Positions 1-5,841 of a stretch of DNA of 9,480 bases are shown piece by piece. Numbering within the stretch: position 1 is the first letter of the stretch; every line of letters starts with the position of its first letter. The translations under genes and the position numbers were made by a program. The notes under the pieces are model-generated. The model was not told the origin of the DNA. It saw nothing but the letters and a program-made list of their open reading frames with translations, and searched no databases. The stretch is from contig JALHPH010000040.1 of the NCBI GenBank assembly GCA_022842565.1, positions 1 through 9,480 of the forward strand, in the 5' to 3' direction. Origin of the DNA: Fimbriimonadaceae bacterium. Its GTDB lineage: Bacteria; Armatimonadota; Fimbriimonadia; Fimbriimonadales; Fimbriimonadaceae.

Positions 1-2
1 AA

Positions 3-431
3 ACAACGATATGGATCGATGCTCCCCTGGCCCGTGTCTACGAGATTGCTCGTGATAATGGCTCATTTCCAGAGTTCATGGAGGACGTGAAGAGCCTCAC
101 GATTGTGGAAACGGAGGGCGAGCGGATCGTCAGCGACTGGGTTGGCATCGTCTCGGCCTTCGGATTGAAGGTGCGCTGGCGTCAGGAAGATCTTTGGGAC
201 CCCGTCAAAAAAACCTGCCAATTTACACAGCTAAAGGGCGATTACGATCACCTCTCAGGGGAATGGGCATTTTTGGAAGAGAACGGCGGGACACGTTTTA
301 ACTCCGTGGTCGAATACGAGTATCAGGTGCCGATGTTGGGACCGCTGGTGAAGAACGTGGTCTTTATGCTCGTAGTGAAGAACATGGAGGGCGTGTTGGC
401 GGCCATCAAGAAAAGGGCGGAAGGAGCCTAA
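3..431 (+). CDS. SRPBCC / START-like domain protein (5' partial)
   Basis: The reading frame is open to the left edge, so the start lies outside the window; 142 residues are visible, beginning TTIWIDAPLARVYEIARD. An ATG at 78 is internal, because the codons before it continue the fold. The opening strand followed by an 'AP...VYEIARDNGSFPEFM' helix, then alternating strands (VSDWVGIV, KVRWRQEDLW, CQFTQLKGDY, LSGEWAFLEE, TRFNSVVEYEYQVP) and a long C-terminal helix (GPLVKNVV...AAIKKRAEG) match the polyketide cyclase/COQ10/RatA-like START superfamily. These proteins have a hydrophobic ligand cavity and bind lipids, quinones or polyketides; the ligand here cannot be told. It is followed by ribE, whose TTG lies 2 nt after this gene's stop, so the two are probably co-transcribed. 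Family call is fairly secure; function is unknown. Confidence 0.75.
   Translation, partial: TTIWIDAPLARVYEIARDNGSFPEFMEDVKSLTIVETEGERIVSDWVGIVSAFGLKVRWRQEDLWDPVKKTCQFTQLKGDYDHLSGEWAFLEENGGTRFNSVVEYEYQVPMLGPLVKNVVFMLVVKNMEGVLAAIKKRAEGA
421..426 (+). promoter_or_regulatory. Shine-Dalgarno AAGGAG for ribE
   Basis: AAGGAG lies 7 nt before the TTG at 434, inside the last codons of the upstream START-like gene. It is one of the few strong ribosome binding sites in the window and supports the TTG as the ribE start. Confidence 0.7.
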
Positions 432-433
432 CG

Positions 434-1033
434 TTGTTCACCGGGCTTGTTCAGGCAGTCGGGACGTGTCAATTTGCTGGTCCTTTGCGGCTAAGAATTG
501 ATATTGATCCTTCCTGGACAGCGGCGGATGCCTTGCAAATGGGCGAAAGCGTCGCTGTAAACGGGGTTTGCCTGACCGTTGTGTCGATGTCGCTGGGCTC
601 AGCGGAGTTTGATCTAAGTGAAGAAACCCTCGCGCGAACTGCGCTCGCGCGGCTAGAGAATGGCAGCAGAGTGAATCTGGAGCGTGCTCTCCGGCCGATG
701 GATCGACTGGGCGGCCACTGGGTGCAGGGCCATGTGGATGGCACGGGCGTGCTGGTTTCGACGCGCGAACACATGGGATCGACGGTTTTTTGCTTTGAAA
801 TCCCGCGTGATAGCGCAAGATACTTGGTGGACAAGGGATCGATTTGCATTGATGGCGTGAGCTTGACGGTGGTCGCGCCGCAGGGCAACTGTTTTGAAGT
901 GTGGGTGATTCCACATACGCTGGTCGCGACGAACCTTTCGGACCTCCGTCCCGGTTCGCCCGTCAATTTGGAGTACGACATCGTGGCGAAATATCTTGAA
1001 AGAATGGGGGCACCGTGGCTCGCCAAAGGCTGA
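434..1033 (+). CDS. ribE: riboflavin synthase, alpha chain
   Basis: Riboflavin synthase dismutates two 6,7-dimethyl-8-ribityllumazine molecules to riboflavin and a pyrimidinedione, the last step of riboflavin synthesis in the cytosol. The 199-aa length is normal for the family. The TTG start gives the canonical N-terminus MFTGLVQAVG and has an AAGGAG 7 nt upstream. The two tandem lumazine-binding halves are visible: half 1 with GESVAVNGVCLTVV (about 38-50) and half 2 opening with GGHWVQGHVDGTG (93-105), then GSICIDGVSLTVV (135-147) and IPHTL (159-163). C46 and H100 correspond to the conserved Cys and His of the family. No other rib genes are in the window. Its 3' end overlaps the next gene by 19 nt, which suggests translational coupling. 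The symbol follows the ribE/ribC convention, which varies by organism. Confidence 0.95.
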   Translation: MFTGLVQAVGTCQFAGPLRLRIDIDPSWTAADALQMGESVAVNGVCLTVVSMSLGSAEFDLSEETLARTALARLENGSRVNLERALRPMDRLGGHWVQGHVDGTGVLVSTREHMGSTVFCFEIPRDSARYLVDKGSICIDGVSLTVVAPQGNCFEVWVIPHTLVATNLSDLRPGSPVNLEYDIVAKYLERMGAPWLAKG

Positions 1034-2103
1034 CCGCACTGCTCTTGGCGGGTCCGGCGCTGTGCGTGGCTGGAGCAGTTGCTTTGCGCCAGGAAGCCGA
1101 ACCAGAGCCAGAAGTTAGGCTCGGCGGGGTGATCCAGCCGGAAGATCGGTTGACGCAGCGGATGGTGTCGCTTGGGCGCGGCATGTTCGCCACCCAATGG
1201 ACGCCGGATGAGGGCACGCTTTTTAATGAACGACGGTGCATAAGGTGCCACATTGAACCGGCTGTGGGCGGTGTGAGGCCGCAGTCCACGCCGACCGTGA
1301 TGATGCGGTGGGACACCGGATCGATTTCCGGAACAAGCAACGCCCGCCGGTTTCGGTGGGTCGGCGGGAAGCCGGTTGCAGAGGCGGTGACGGATACGGT
1401 GGTTCGCCGGAAAAGCCAGCCACTCTTTGGAATTGGGCAGCTGGAGCTCATTCCAGATTCGGCATTATTGGCGTTGGCCGACCCGACCGACAAAGACGGG
1501 AACGGTATCTCGGGCCGCATGCCGAAAGTCAGCGATGGATGGGGGCGATTTGGTTGGAAATCCAGCTTCGCGACGCTTGATGGGTTCGTGCGCGATGCCT
1601 ATCGGGTTGAGCTAGGCATGGATCTCTATGACGAAAAGCTGGGCCCGGATCGAACGCTCGATCAGAACCAGCTCGACGCGACTACTCTTTTCTTGCGCTA
1701 TCTGAAGCAGCCCCCGACGGTGCCACGGAAGGGTCGCGGCGCAGAGCTGTTTGCGCAGTTGAATTGCGGGAGCTGCCATACGCCGGAGCACGTGACGGGT
1801 AAAAACGCGAAGTTCCCCGAGCTTTCGGGCCGCACGATCCGGCCGTATACCGACTTGCTTCTGCACGAAATGGGGGATGGCCCCCTGCACGGTGAGGGCA
1901 AGATTGCACCGCAAGAAGTTCGGACGCCGCCCCTCTGGGGCATCGGCTACATGAGCGGGCCGTATCTGCACGACGAATCGGCCACCACGCTGGACCAGGC
2001 GATCCGGGGTCACGGTGGCGAGGCGTCTGCGAGCAAATCAGCCTACGAGAAGCTGCCCGAAGGAGAGCAAGCAGCTCTGGTGAAGTTCATCGAGTCGCTT
2101 TAG
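1015..2103 (+). CDS. exported di-haem c-type protein, DUF1111/DHOR (putative di-haem oxidoreductase)
   Basis: The protein has a Sec-type signal peptide (basic ARQR, a hydrophobic stretch to about 23, likely cut after AVA at 21-23) and two c-type haem sites: C75-IRC-H79 within LFNERRCIRCHIEPAVGG, and C251-GSC-H255. Later conserved blocks of the DHOR family are clear: LFGIGQLELIPDSALLALADP (137-157), GRFGWKSSFATLDGFVRDAY (177-196), SGRTIRPYTDLLLHEMGDG (271-289), RTPPLWGIG (303-311) and YLHDESATTLDQAIRGHGGEA (317-337). Family members are periplasmic or surface electron-transfer proteins, often called thiol oxidoreductases or putative peroxidases; the substrate is not known. At 362 aa it looks short for the family. 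The GTG start lies inside the 3' end of ribE (19-nt overlap) with only a GGGGG stretch upstream. The stop overlaps the convergent trpG-like gene by 4 bp. Confidence 0.88.
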   Translation: MARQRLTALLLAGPALCVAGAVALRQEAEPEPEVRLGGVIQPEDRLTQRMVSLGRGMFATQWTPDEGTLFNERRCIRCHIEPAVGGVRPQSTPTVMMRWDTGSISGTSNARRFRWVGGKPVAEAVTDTVVRRKSQPLFGIGQLELIPDSALLALADPTDKDGNGISGRMPKVSDGWGRFGWKSSFATLDGFVRDAYRVELGMDLYDEKLGPDRTLDQNQLDATTLFLRYLKQPPTVPRKGRGAELFAQLNCGSCHTPEHVTGKNAKFPELSGRTIRPYTDLLLHEMGDGPLHGEGKIAPQEVRTPPLWGIGYMSGPYLHDESATTLDQAIRGHGGEASASKSAYEKLPEGEQAALVKFIESL

Positions 2104-2687
2104 CGCTGGGTCTGGTTGACGAAGTTCTGGACCAACTTCATGCCGTGCTCGGTCAGAACCGATTCGGGATGGAACTGCACCCCCTCAATGGGAAGGTGAC
2201 GGTGGCGGATGCCCATAATCGCGTCGTCATCCGTGGCGCGGGCGGTGACTTCAAATTCATCTGCCAGGGTATCGTCCAAGATGGTGAGTGAGTGATATCG
2301 CACCGCTTTGAACGGGCTGGGGATGTCTTGAAAGATACCCTGGCCCGTGTGCTCCAGCACGCTGGTTTTGCCATGGCGAATGGTGGGCGCGCGATCGACG
2401 GTCGAGCCGGAAACGAACCCAATGGCTTGGTGACCTAGGCACACCCCGAACAATGGGAGCCCCCCAAGTTGGTCGGAAAGAGCGGCCCGCGCGATGTCGA
2501 GGCAGACGCCTGATTCGCGCGGCGTGCAGGGTCCGGGCGAAAGCATGATCCCTGCGAACCCAAAATGCTTGACTTCGTCGAGTGTGATGGCGTCGTTGCG
2601 CCTCACCTGAACCTCAGCCCCGCATAGCGCAAGGTACTGGACGAGGTTATACGTAAAACTATCAAAGTTATCGATGACAAGAATCAA
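2100..2687 (-). CDS. trpG/pabA: anthranilate / aminodeoxychorismate synthase component II (glutamine amidotransferase)
   Basis: A class I glutamine amidotransferase of 195 aa, the usual size. It hydrolyses glutamine and passes ammonia to a chorismate-using partner (TrpE for tryptophan, PabB for folate). The N-terminus MILVIDNFDSFTYNLVQYL, the block LSPGPCTP (49-56), the nucleophile elbow GVCLGHQAIG with C83, the HGKTS block (105-109), RYHSL (130-134) and the catalytic QFHPES with H173 and E175 are all intact. No partner gene is in the window, so TrpG and PabA cannot be separated; many bacteria use one protein for both. The start is TTG: an in-frame stop lies three codons upstream and the N-terminus is canonical from this codon. 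There is no Shine-Dalgarno. A -10-like TACAAT lies 11 nt upstream. Confidence 0.93.
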   Translation of the reverse strand: MILVIDNFDSFTYNLVQYLALCGAEVQVRRNDAITLDEVKHFGFAGIMLSPGPCTPRESGVCLDIARAALSDQLGGLPLFGVCLGHQAIGFVSGSTVDRAPTIRHGKTSVLEHTGQGIFQDIPSPFKAVRYHSLTILDDTLADEFEVTARATDDDAIMGIRHRHLPIEGVQFHPESVLTEHGMKLVQNFVNQTQR

Positions 2688-2698
2688 AGGTAGGAGCT

Positions 2699-2704
2699 AT
2701 TGTA
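2699..2704 (-). promoter_or_regulatory. candidate -10 box (TACAAT) for trpG/pabA
   Basis: On the minus strand TACAAT matches TATAAT at 5 of 6 positions and ends 11 nt before the TTG start at 2687. Transcription from it would leave a leader of only a few bases, in agreement with the lack of a Shine-Dalgarno. No convincing -35 box was seen. Confidence 0.4.
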
Positions 2705-2768
2705 GTCGAGATCGCGGAGTTTAAGGTTTTCCGTACAAATACTTGATTCGCTGTAGCCATGGTAACCC

Positions 2769-2793
2769 CCCGAACTCAACCTCCCGAAACTCA
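2769..2793 (+). repeat. short imperfect direct repeat CCCGAA(A)CTCA
   Basis: CCCGAACTCA at 2769-2778 is repeated as CCCGAAACTCA at 2783-2793, differing by one inserted A. The second copy falls over the -35 zone of the candidate promoter for the 2837 gene, so it could be an operator. It could equally be chance. Confidence 0.35.
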
Positions 2794-2804
2794 TATGTTG
2801 GGTT

Positions 2805-2813
2805 TGGTATGAT
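2805..2813 (+). promoter_or_regulatory. candidate extended -10 (TGG-TATGAT) for the 2837 gene
   Basis: TATGAT at 2808-2813 matches TATAAT at 5 of 6 positions and is preceded by TGN, making an extended -10. That fits the lack of a good -35 box 17 bp upstream. It would start transcription about 15-20 nt before the ATG, leaving room for the GGGG or AAGGA ribosome-binding sequences at 2818-2829. Confidence 0.45.
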
Positions 2814-2836
2814 TTTTAAGGACTTGGGGTTTACGA

Positions 2837-3097
2837 ATGAGTAAGGGCGAAATTACAATACAGTTGGTTTATCGAAACGCGGATTCATGGAATTGGCGCA
2901 AGGAACTGAGAACTGTAAAGGTGCGGCCGATCGTTGGGGATTTTGTTCAGTTTCCTGATCAGATGAACTGGTTCAAAGTTGAAACAATCGTGCACCATTT
3001 GGAGTCCACCGAGTTCGATTTGGTGGTGTATTGCATCGATGCCGAGACTGCGATGGGCTATCTTGGCGATTACGACGCAGTCGTCACTTCTCAGTAA
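2837..3097 (+). CDS. small hypothetical protein (86 aa), family not recognised
   Basis: I do not recognise this 86-residue protein. It has no signal peptide, membrane segment or metal-binding cysteine cluster (a single Cys in VVYCID). The pattern ITIQLVYR..., LRTVKVRPIVGDFVQF, WFKVETIVHHL, EFDLVVYCID reads as five or so short beta strands, so a small beta-barrel is plausible. The phrase VGDFVQFPDQMNWFKVETIVHH resembles the strand-turn layout of SH3-like barrels, but that is only an impression. The ATG is preceded by AAGGA and GGGG, with an extended -10 further up. Base composition is visibly more AT-rich than its neighbours, which may mean a recent arrival. The last 14 bp overlap the end of the convergent lipoprotein gene. 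The isolated transcription unit, own promoter and sensible protein sequence support a real gene. Confidence 0.65.
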   Translation: MSKGEITIQLVYRNADSWNWRKELRTVKVRPIVGDFVQFPDQMNWFKVETIVHHLESTEFDLVVYCIDAETAMGYLGDYDAVVTSQ

Positions 3098-3635
3098 GGC
3101 TTCGCTCAGTACTTAGCGGGGGCACTCTCATCGCATCGATTTGAGCGCTGCGCTCGGGCACTGCTTTTTTGAGCGCGGCGCGGAAGGCGTTCATGGATTG
3201 TTTGTCTGCGAGCCTGAAGGTGCCGCGCCAAGTGCCGTCGCCTGCGATGAGGGCCAGACTCACTGACTCCTGGGCGTTGTAGTTCTGCATGATCCGGCGA
3301 TCCATATCACCGATGCTTGGCAGGATGTCGGGGTGCTGCATTTTCCATTGCGGAATGTCTAGTTCCGGCACGGTGGTGACGCCTAGCACTCCGAGCCATT
3401 CCTTTTCTTGGCTTGCCCAGCCCTGAGCGGCTAGGACCCATTCCAGAGACTCGTTGTGCTCGGCATGAAAGAACGCGACCACAAGCGGTTTTCCTTGACT
3501 GAGCACCAGCATGGAATAGTGTTTGCCATCGGTCGCGAGGCCCTGGAAGGGAGTCGCGAGGGGGTAAAGCGGCGGTTCGCTCTTCTGGCAACCGACCAAC
3601 AAACAGGCAATCAGGGCGAATACGAAAGGTCTCAT
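3084..3635 (-). CDS. lipoprotein with thioredoxin-like fold lacking redox cysteines
   Basis: The ATG at 3635 is chosen over a longer frame because it gives a classic lipoprotein signal, MRPFVFALIACLLVGC, with a lipobox LVGC (C16), and has GGAGGG a few bases upstream. The 183-aa product should be lipid-anchored outside the inner membrane. After a short linker the sequence TPFQGLATDGKHYSM, GKPLVVAFFHAEHNES, a helix, LGVLGVTTVPELD and SVSLALIAGDGTWRGTF (about 125-140) follows the strand-helix order of AhpC/TSA-type or TlpA-type redoxins. Where such proteins carry CxxC just after the 'VVAFF' strand, this one has HAEHNES, so no thiol chemistry is expected. It may be a binding or structural derivative. 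Its ATG overlaps the TGA of the DUF423 gene (ATGA), so translation is probably coupled. The fold assignment is an inference from pattern. Confidence 0.72.
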   Translation of the reverse strand: MRPFVFALIACLLVGCQKSEPPLYPLATPFQGLATDGKHYSMLVLSQGKPLVVAFFHAEHNESLEWVLAAQGWASQEKEWLGVLGVTTVPELDIPQWKMQHPDILPSIGDMDRRIMQNYNAQESVSLALIAGDGTWRGTFRLADKQSMNAFRAALKKAVPERSAQIDAMRVPPLSTERSLTEK

Positions 3636-4003
3636 GCGGCCCTCCAGCACTGAAAGGCCACCGCCAGCAAAGTGCCGATGGTGAGCACTCCGCCGATCGG
3701 CGTGACCGCCCCCCACCAACCGACGCCGGTGGTGCTGAGCGCATAAAGGCTTCCGCTAAACATCCAGCCGCCAGCCAGCAGCGTGGCAGGCATCCATGCT
3801 CCGGTCTTTGGCAACGCGCCTTGGTGAATGGCCAACGCGATCACCAACAGGGTGAGCCCGAGATAGAAGTGATATTGCGAACCTGTTTGGAACTGGCGCA
3901 TGGCCTTTTCGGACAGATGCTCGCGGAGTGAGTGGGTGCCAAATGCACCCAGGCCCATAGCCAGCGCCAAGTTCAGCATGGCCACGGCGACCCATTTGGT
4001 CAT
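3632..4003 (-). CDS. DUF423 family small membrane protein
   Basis: The 123-aa product has four predicted membrane helices (about 4-24, 44-62, 68-90 and 98-118). It carries the DUF423 (YgdD-like) signature GAFGTHSLREHL...F.TGSQYHFYLGL in the first loop and second helix, where GAFGAH.L...L is typical. The family is widespread and its biochemical role is unknown. The ATG at 4003 gives the normal N-terminus MTKWVAVAMLNLALAMGLGAFG; a longer open frame upstream is not needed and would run into the neighbouring gene. It sits 20 bp after the 591-aa gene and its stop overlaps the start of the lipoprotein gene by ATGA, so the three are probably one transcription unit. No Shine-Dalgarno is visible. A weak TATCCT 7 nt before the ATG could be an internal promoter. 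Confidence 0.9.
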   Translation of the reverse strand: MTKWVAVAMLNLALAMGLGAFGTHSLREHLSEKAMRQFQTGSQYHFYLGLTLLVIALAIHQGALPKTGAWMPATLLAGGWMFSGSLYALSTTGVGWWGAVTPIGGVLTIGTLLAVAFQCWRAA

Positions 4004-4023
4004 GCCCAAGAGGATACTAGGAT

Positions 4024-5799
4024 TTAGGCGGCTAGGTTTTCGATTTCGGTCGGTTTTCGGAGCGAGTTCTGGTGCTGCGAGTACCGCTGAGCTGCAGCTT
4101 CTTCCTTTTGCCTCAGTTGCTCGACCCGGTCCAGAATCGCTTGCTGCTTTATACGGAAGTCCGACTCGATGGCTCGAATCTGCGCCTTTGTGTTCTCGTC
4201 GATCTCTCGGGTACGGGTCTCCAGCTGTTTTTCGGCGCCCCATTGCTGCGTTATTCGCGAGAAAACGTGCAACCCGCCCAGCGCGGCCGGCAGGCCGAGA
4301 ACCAGCATTAAGAACGCGCCGATCGCGGTATTTGGCCCGATGCGGGCAGCCAGACTCGGCATCAGAGTGCACAGAACGAAGTAGACGGTGAGTGACACCG
4401 CAGTGATGGCACCGCTGGCCATGCAGCCCGAGGACGACGGACCGTTGTCGCCGATGAGGCCAAGCTTCACCCTCTCGTCACTCAAGGCTTGCTGATTTTG
4501 GTGTTCCAGGCCCAGTATGACTTTGTCCTTTAGCTTTTCAAGATGCTCAAGCTCGCCTTGGGCTTGCTGCCGTTCATTACGGGCCAATAGGTGGGCTCGC
4601 TCAAGCTGCTTGCCGACGACCTGGTGAATCTCTTCCGCCAGCCGGGCGCTCTCTTGGGCGATGAAGCTTGCAGCGGGGGCGCTGGCGTGCTTTAGTTGCT
4701 CCACGAATTGGTCGAGTTGATAGCTGATGGAAGCTGGGAGACTCACGTCAAGCGATTGCTCTTCGATCAGTCGCTCTGTGTTCTCCTTGTGCGTTTTCAG
4801 CTGAGAAATGGCCTTGCGGGCTTTGTTACGCTCGTTCTTCTCTGATTCCTGCGCAAACTGAGCAAACTTTGGAGCGTGAAGGAGTAGCTCCTTCGACTCG
4901 ATGAGCGCGAGGAGAGCAAACGGCCAATGCGCCAAGGCTCTTTCCCAGAGCGAGAAGGCGTCGTCCATGCGTCCGGCTTGGGCGGCGTATTGCACGCCTT
5001 CGACCATTAGCAGAGCCGAGGGCCGTGCGTCAAGTGCCTTGAGAATGCTTTGGCAGGCGGCGTCATGGTCGCCGCGCTCAGCTTGGACCATCGCCAGATG
5101 GCGGTGCGCCTCTTGATAGACCTCGTCGTGCTGAGTGCTGCTTGTCAGGCAGGCTTGGTGCATGGCGCGCACCACGTCTTCGCGGGCTCCTTCGCGTCGC
5201 CATTTGATCCAGCCGAACAAGAGCCAAGACATGGGATCTCTACTACCAACCGGCTGATCGAGGACTTCACTAAACTGGGTTGCGCTTTCGCCGAGCCATT
5301 CGCTGCGGTCGTTGGCTTCGCAGTGCAGGCTCTTGATGACGGCGTCGTCGGCGAGGGCGCGGGTCTTGAGCAGGCGGTCCGGAAGGCCCTCGATGCGACA
5401 CGCTGCGGCCGAGCGTAGATGCGTCAGCTCGTAGTGGGTTTCGGCGGCTAGGCGCTCAATGGCGTCTTCTATGGCGAGCGTTAAGGAGGCGAGAGTCGGG
5501 TCGTTGGACTTGGACTCCGTCAGAACGGTGTCGGTGATGCTCGGAAGACTGAGGAAGAAGTTGGAAACTGCGCTGCCGGGTTGACCGATGACTTTGTCAC
5601 GCGTGATGCCGTTCAGCATCGCCAAGTGATCGCTGATCATCCGGAAGCTCTCGACGAAGGCGCGCCTATAGTAGGCACCGAGAGCGCGCTGATCCATGGC
5701 CATGTGATACAGCCCCATGCGCGCGCTGGTTGGCTGGAAAAGCCCGCCGCGTGTACTGAGCGCTCGGTGGAGTGTTTCGTGCAGATCGGCCGAGATCAT
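4024..5799 (-). CDS. large unrecognised protein: helical N-terminus, TPR-like repeats, coiled coils, two membrane segments
   Basis: I do not recognise this 591-aa protein. Residues 1-160 are helical with no known motif. About 186-305 look like three TPR-type helix pairs (DPMSWLLFGWIKWRREG..., EVYQEAHRHLAMVQAERGDHDAACQSI..., VEGVQYAAQAGRMDDAFSLWERAL). About 311-345 and 380-443 are charged and heptad-like, rich in E, K, Q and R, and so likely coiled coil. Two hydrophobic segments follow at about 459-481 and 491-513, joined by a short loop, and then a second coiled coil (515-575). A hairpin anchor with both coiled-coil arms in the cytoplasm is the simplest topology. There is no signal peptide. 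It heads a probable unit with DUF423 and the lipoprotein, suggesting an envelope role. The ATG start has no Shine-Dalgarno and lies 42 bp from the divergent fabI start. The long intact frame strongly supports a real gene. Confidence 0.85.
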   Translation of the reverse strand: MISADLHETLHRALSTRGGLFQPTSARMGLYHMAMDQRALGAYYRRAFVESFRMISDHLAMLNGITRDKVIGQPGSAVSNFFLSLPSITDTVLTESKSNDPTLASLTLAIEDAIERLAAETHYELTHLRSAAACRIEGLPDRLLKTRALADDAVIKSLHCEANDRSEWLGESATQFSEVLDQPVGSRDPMSWLLFGWIKWRREGAREDVVRAMHQACLTSSTQHDEVYQEAHRHLAMVQAERGDHDAACQSILKALDARPSALLMVEGVQYAAQAGRMDDAFSLWERALAHWPFALLALIESKELLLHAPKFAQFAQESEKNERNKARKAISQLKTHKENTERLIEEQSLDVSLPASISYQLDQFVEQLKHASAPAASFIAQESARLAEEIHQVVGKQLERAHLLARNERQQAQGELEHLEKLKDKVILGLEHQNQQALSDERVKLGLIGDNGPSSSGCMASGAITAVSLTVYFVLCTLMPSLAARIGPNTAIGAFLMLVLGLPAALGGLHVFSRITQQWGAEKQLETRTREIDENTKAQIRAIESDFRIKQQAILDRVEQLRQKEEAAAQRYSQHQNSLRKPTEIENLAA

Positions 5800-5829
5800 G
5801 AGTTGTAATCGTCAGGGTTGAGGGGTGGC

Positions 5830-5835
5830 TATAAT
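5830..5835 (+). promoter_or_regulatory. -10 box TATAAT for fabI (leaderless promoter)
   Basis: A perfect TATAAT ends 6 nt before the fabI ATG at 5842. With the usual 6-7 nt from -10 to start site, transcription would begin at or next to the A of ATG, so the mRNA would be leaderless. No good -35 at 17 bp is visible; TTGTAA (5803-5808) is too far at 21 bp. Confidence 0.65.
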
Positions 5836-5841
5836 CTCTCC

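Larger units (their letters stand above)
2688..2836. promoter_or_regulatory. divergent intergenic promoter region between trpG/pabA and a small gene
   Basis: This is the longest non-coding stretch in the window (149 bp) and is visibly more AT-rich than the genes around it. It must hold promoters for both divergent genes. It contains a -10-like hexamer on each strand and a near-perfect direct repeat, CCCGAACTCA (2769-2778) and CCCGAAACTCA (2783-2793). No terminator hairpin or structured RNA was recognised. Confidence 0.6.

Noticed and set aside
469..1251. Long minus-strand open frame opposite ribE and the start of the di-haem gene
   Set aside because: It lies antisense to two well-supported genes and its translation has no family resemblance; high-GC genes often leave such shadow frames.
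3090..3111. CTCAGTA direct repeat near the 3084-3097 junction
   Set aside because: Seven bases repeated once 15 bp apart can be chance, and one copy is within coding sequence; it forms no hairpin terminator.
3636..3719. N-terminal extension of the lipoprotein frame to an upstream start
   Set aside because: It would add 28 residues before the lipoprotein signal and overlap DUF423 more deeply; the ATG at 3635 has a good Shine-Dalgarno and puts the lipobox in place.
4004..4372. N-terminal extension of DUF423 into the 591-aa gene
   Set aside because: The extension is basic and disordered, lies within another gene, and DUF423 proteins begin at about the ATG at 4003.
5818..5841. In-frame TTG as the fabI start
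   Set aside because: It would add eight residues unlike FabI N-termini and would place the TATAAT box inside the coding region.
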